Below, piece after piece: positions 6,781 through 7,185 of a stretch of 7,185 nucleotides of DNA. The notes below the pieces were generated by a model. That model had not been told where the DNA came from. It saw only the letters and a program-made list of their open reading frames with translations, and searched no databases. This DNA is from Holosporaceae bacterium (GTDB taxonomy: Bacteria > Pseudomonadota > Alphaproteobacteria > UBA3830): positions 1-7,185 of the forward strand of contig JAITAC010000112.1 of the NCBI GenBank assembly GCA_031284345.1. Direction: 5' to 3'. Position 1 is the first letter of the stretch, and each line of letters begins with the position of its first letter. Made by a program: the position numbers and the translations under genes.

Positions 6781-6960
6781 TCAAAATCGTAAGAGATAAT
6801 TTTTTTTAACCGAAACCGCTACATCTACATTGCAGCTTACCATCCCAACAAATTTCGGCAGACCTTGATTTTGAGACTTATTCTCCATATTTATTATATT
6901 TATACTCCTCCAGTGGCGCGCGGCACACGATTCTTCTACTCCTGTAATACTAAATCCCAC
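6781..6960 (-). CDS. Uncertain short ORF upstream of tRNA-Phe
   Basis: A minus-strand frame is open for 73 codons (7002 to the TGA at 6781-6783). The first possible start is a GTG at 6960, giving 59 residues (MGFSITGVEESCAARHW...); an ATG at 6888 gives 35 residues (MENKSQNQGLPKFVGMV...). It ends ten bases before the tRNA promoter. The GTG has no ribosome-binding site. A strong GGAGGAG lies 16 bases before the ATG, too far for normal use. I recognise no family. The composition (Trp, Cys, Arg, varied residues) looks more protein-like than the surrounding noise, so it might be a small gene or the 3' remnant of a decayed one. A chance open frame remains likely. Confidence 0.22.
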   Translation of the reverse strand: MGFSITGVEESCAARHWRSINIINMENKSQNQGLPKFVGMVSCNVDVAVSVKKNYLLRF

Positions 6961-6979
6961 TATTAAATAGCGATTTAGT
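6949..6979. repeat. Imperfect inverted repeat (hairpin-forming)
   Basis: The outer arms ACTAAATC (6949-6956) and GATTTAGT (6972-6979) are perfectly complementary over 8 bp. An inner CTATT/AATAG pairing (6960-6970) adds four or five pairs across a 3x1 internal loop. No T-run follows on either strand, so it is not a standard terminator. Confidence 0.5.
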
Positions 6980-7073
6980 CTTGCAAGGATTTGCCGATAA
7001 TGTTATGATAAGCAGTAGTTTATGTTGTGGTGACAATGTCGAGGAAATCGTTATTATTTAGTCAAGAATCGTC

Positions 7074-7115
7074 CATTCAAATTTGAAATGCATCAAGCGT
7101 TGGTAATTTGATGCA
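7074..7115. repeat. Adjacent palindrome and stem-loop
   Basis: TTCAAATTTGAA (7076-7087) is a perfect 12-bp palindrome, extended by CAT/ATG flanks with one bulged A. Immediately next to it, TGCATCAA (7089-7096) and TTGATGCA (7108-7115) form a perfect 8-bp stem around an 11-base loop. This could be an operator pair, a transcript-end structure or a mobile-element relic; the sequence does not decide. Confidence 0.45.
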
Positions 7116-7185
7116 GTGTAATTACGTCCAGTAAGTTGCATTGAAAAAGGTATGAAAAGCCATGTGAAGAAGTTAATCTCGGATT

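Larger units (their letters stand above)
6772..7185. other. Stretch of about 400 bases without a confident gene
   Basis: Upstream of the tRNA-Phe promoter no confident coding region is visible on either strand. It holds the uncertain minus-strand ORF (6781-6960), an imperfect hairpin (6949-6979) and a pair of palindromic elements (7074-7115). A plus-strand ATG at 7152 opens eleven codons (MKSHVKKLISD) to the window edge, but its AAGG is only one base away, so a gene start there is possible and unsupported. No rRNA, CRISPR array or insertion-sequence end is seen. Confidence 0.5.

Noticed and set aside
7005..7061. Plus-strand micro-ORFs of 16-18 codons (ATGs at 7005 and 7037)
   Set aside because: They are too short, lack a well-placed ribosome-binding site and match no known leader peptide.

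Overview
The window is AT-rich and every confidently called gene lies on the minus strand. The termination factor Rho, the FAD-dependent thymidylate synthase ThyX (with its C-terminal extension) and ribulose-phosphate epimerase all read as alphaproteobacterial by sequence recall. The AT bias and compact spacing would suit a host-associated or reduced lineage (Rickettsiales/Holosporales-like), but the exact order cannot be fixed from this sequence alone.

Reading in the direction of transcription (high to low coordinates), the window starts with about 400 bases without a confident gene (6772-7185). This stretch holds two inverted-repeat structures and an uncertain short open frame. Next come a sigma70-like promoter and a complete tRNA-Phe(GAA) with encoded CCA, followed by rho (5276-6532). 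The rho-thyX gap contains a good sigma70 promoter and a possible frameshifted small ORF whose stop overlaps the thyX ATG. thyX (4207-5124) and rpe (3560-4195) are 11 bases apart and probably co-transcribed.

Downstream of rpe is an accessory module that probably has its own promoter (3509-3537). It consists of a short uncharacterised ORF (3284-3478), a radical SAM protein with a SPASM-like C-terminus (2318-3280), and a large fusion of an NTP_transf_5-type nucleotidyltransferase with an HPr-kinase-like P-loop domain (75-2315). At the left edge is the start of a PqqD-like protein (1-88), cut by the window. Junctions are 3 nt, 2 nt and a 14-nt overlap, so these genes are very likely one operon.

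Radical SAM/SPASM enzyme, PqqD-like RiPP recognition element and HPr-kinase-like/nucleotidyltransferase protein together are the signature of a ribosomal-peptide or protein modification pathway. This is the most interesting content of the window. The substrate is not proven; the short ORF directly upstream of the radical SAM gene is the best positional candidate, and others may lie left of the window. Housekeeping assignments are secure. The product and biological role of the accessory module are inference.
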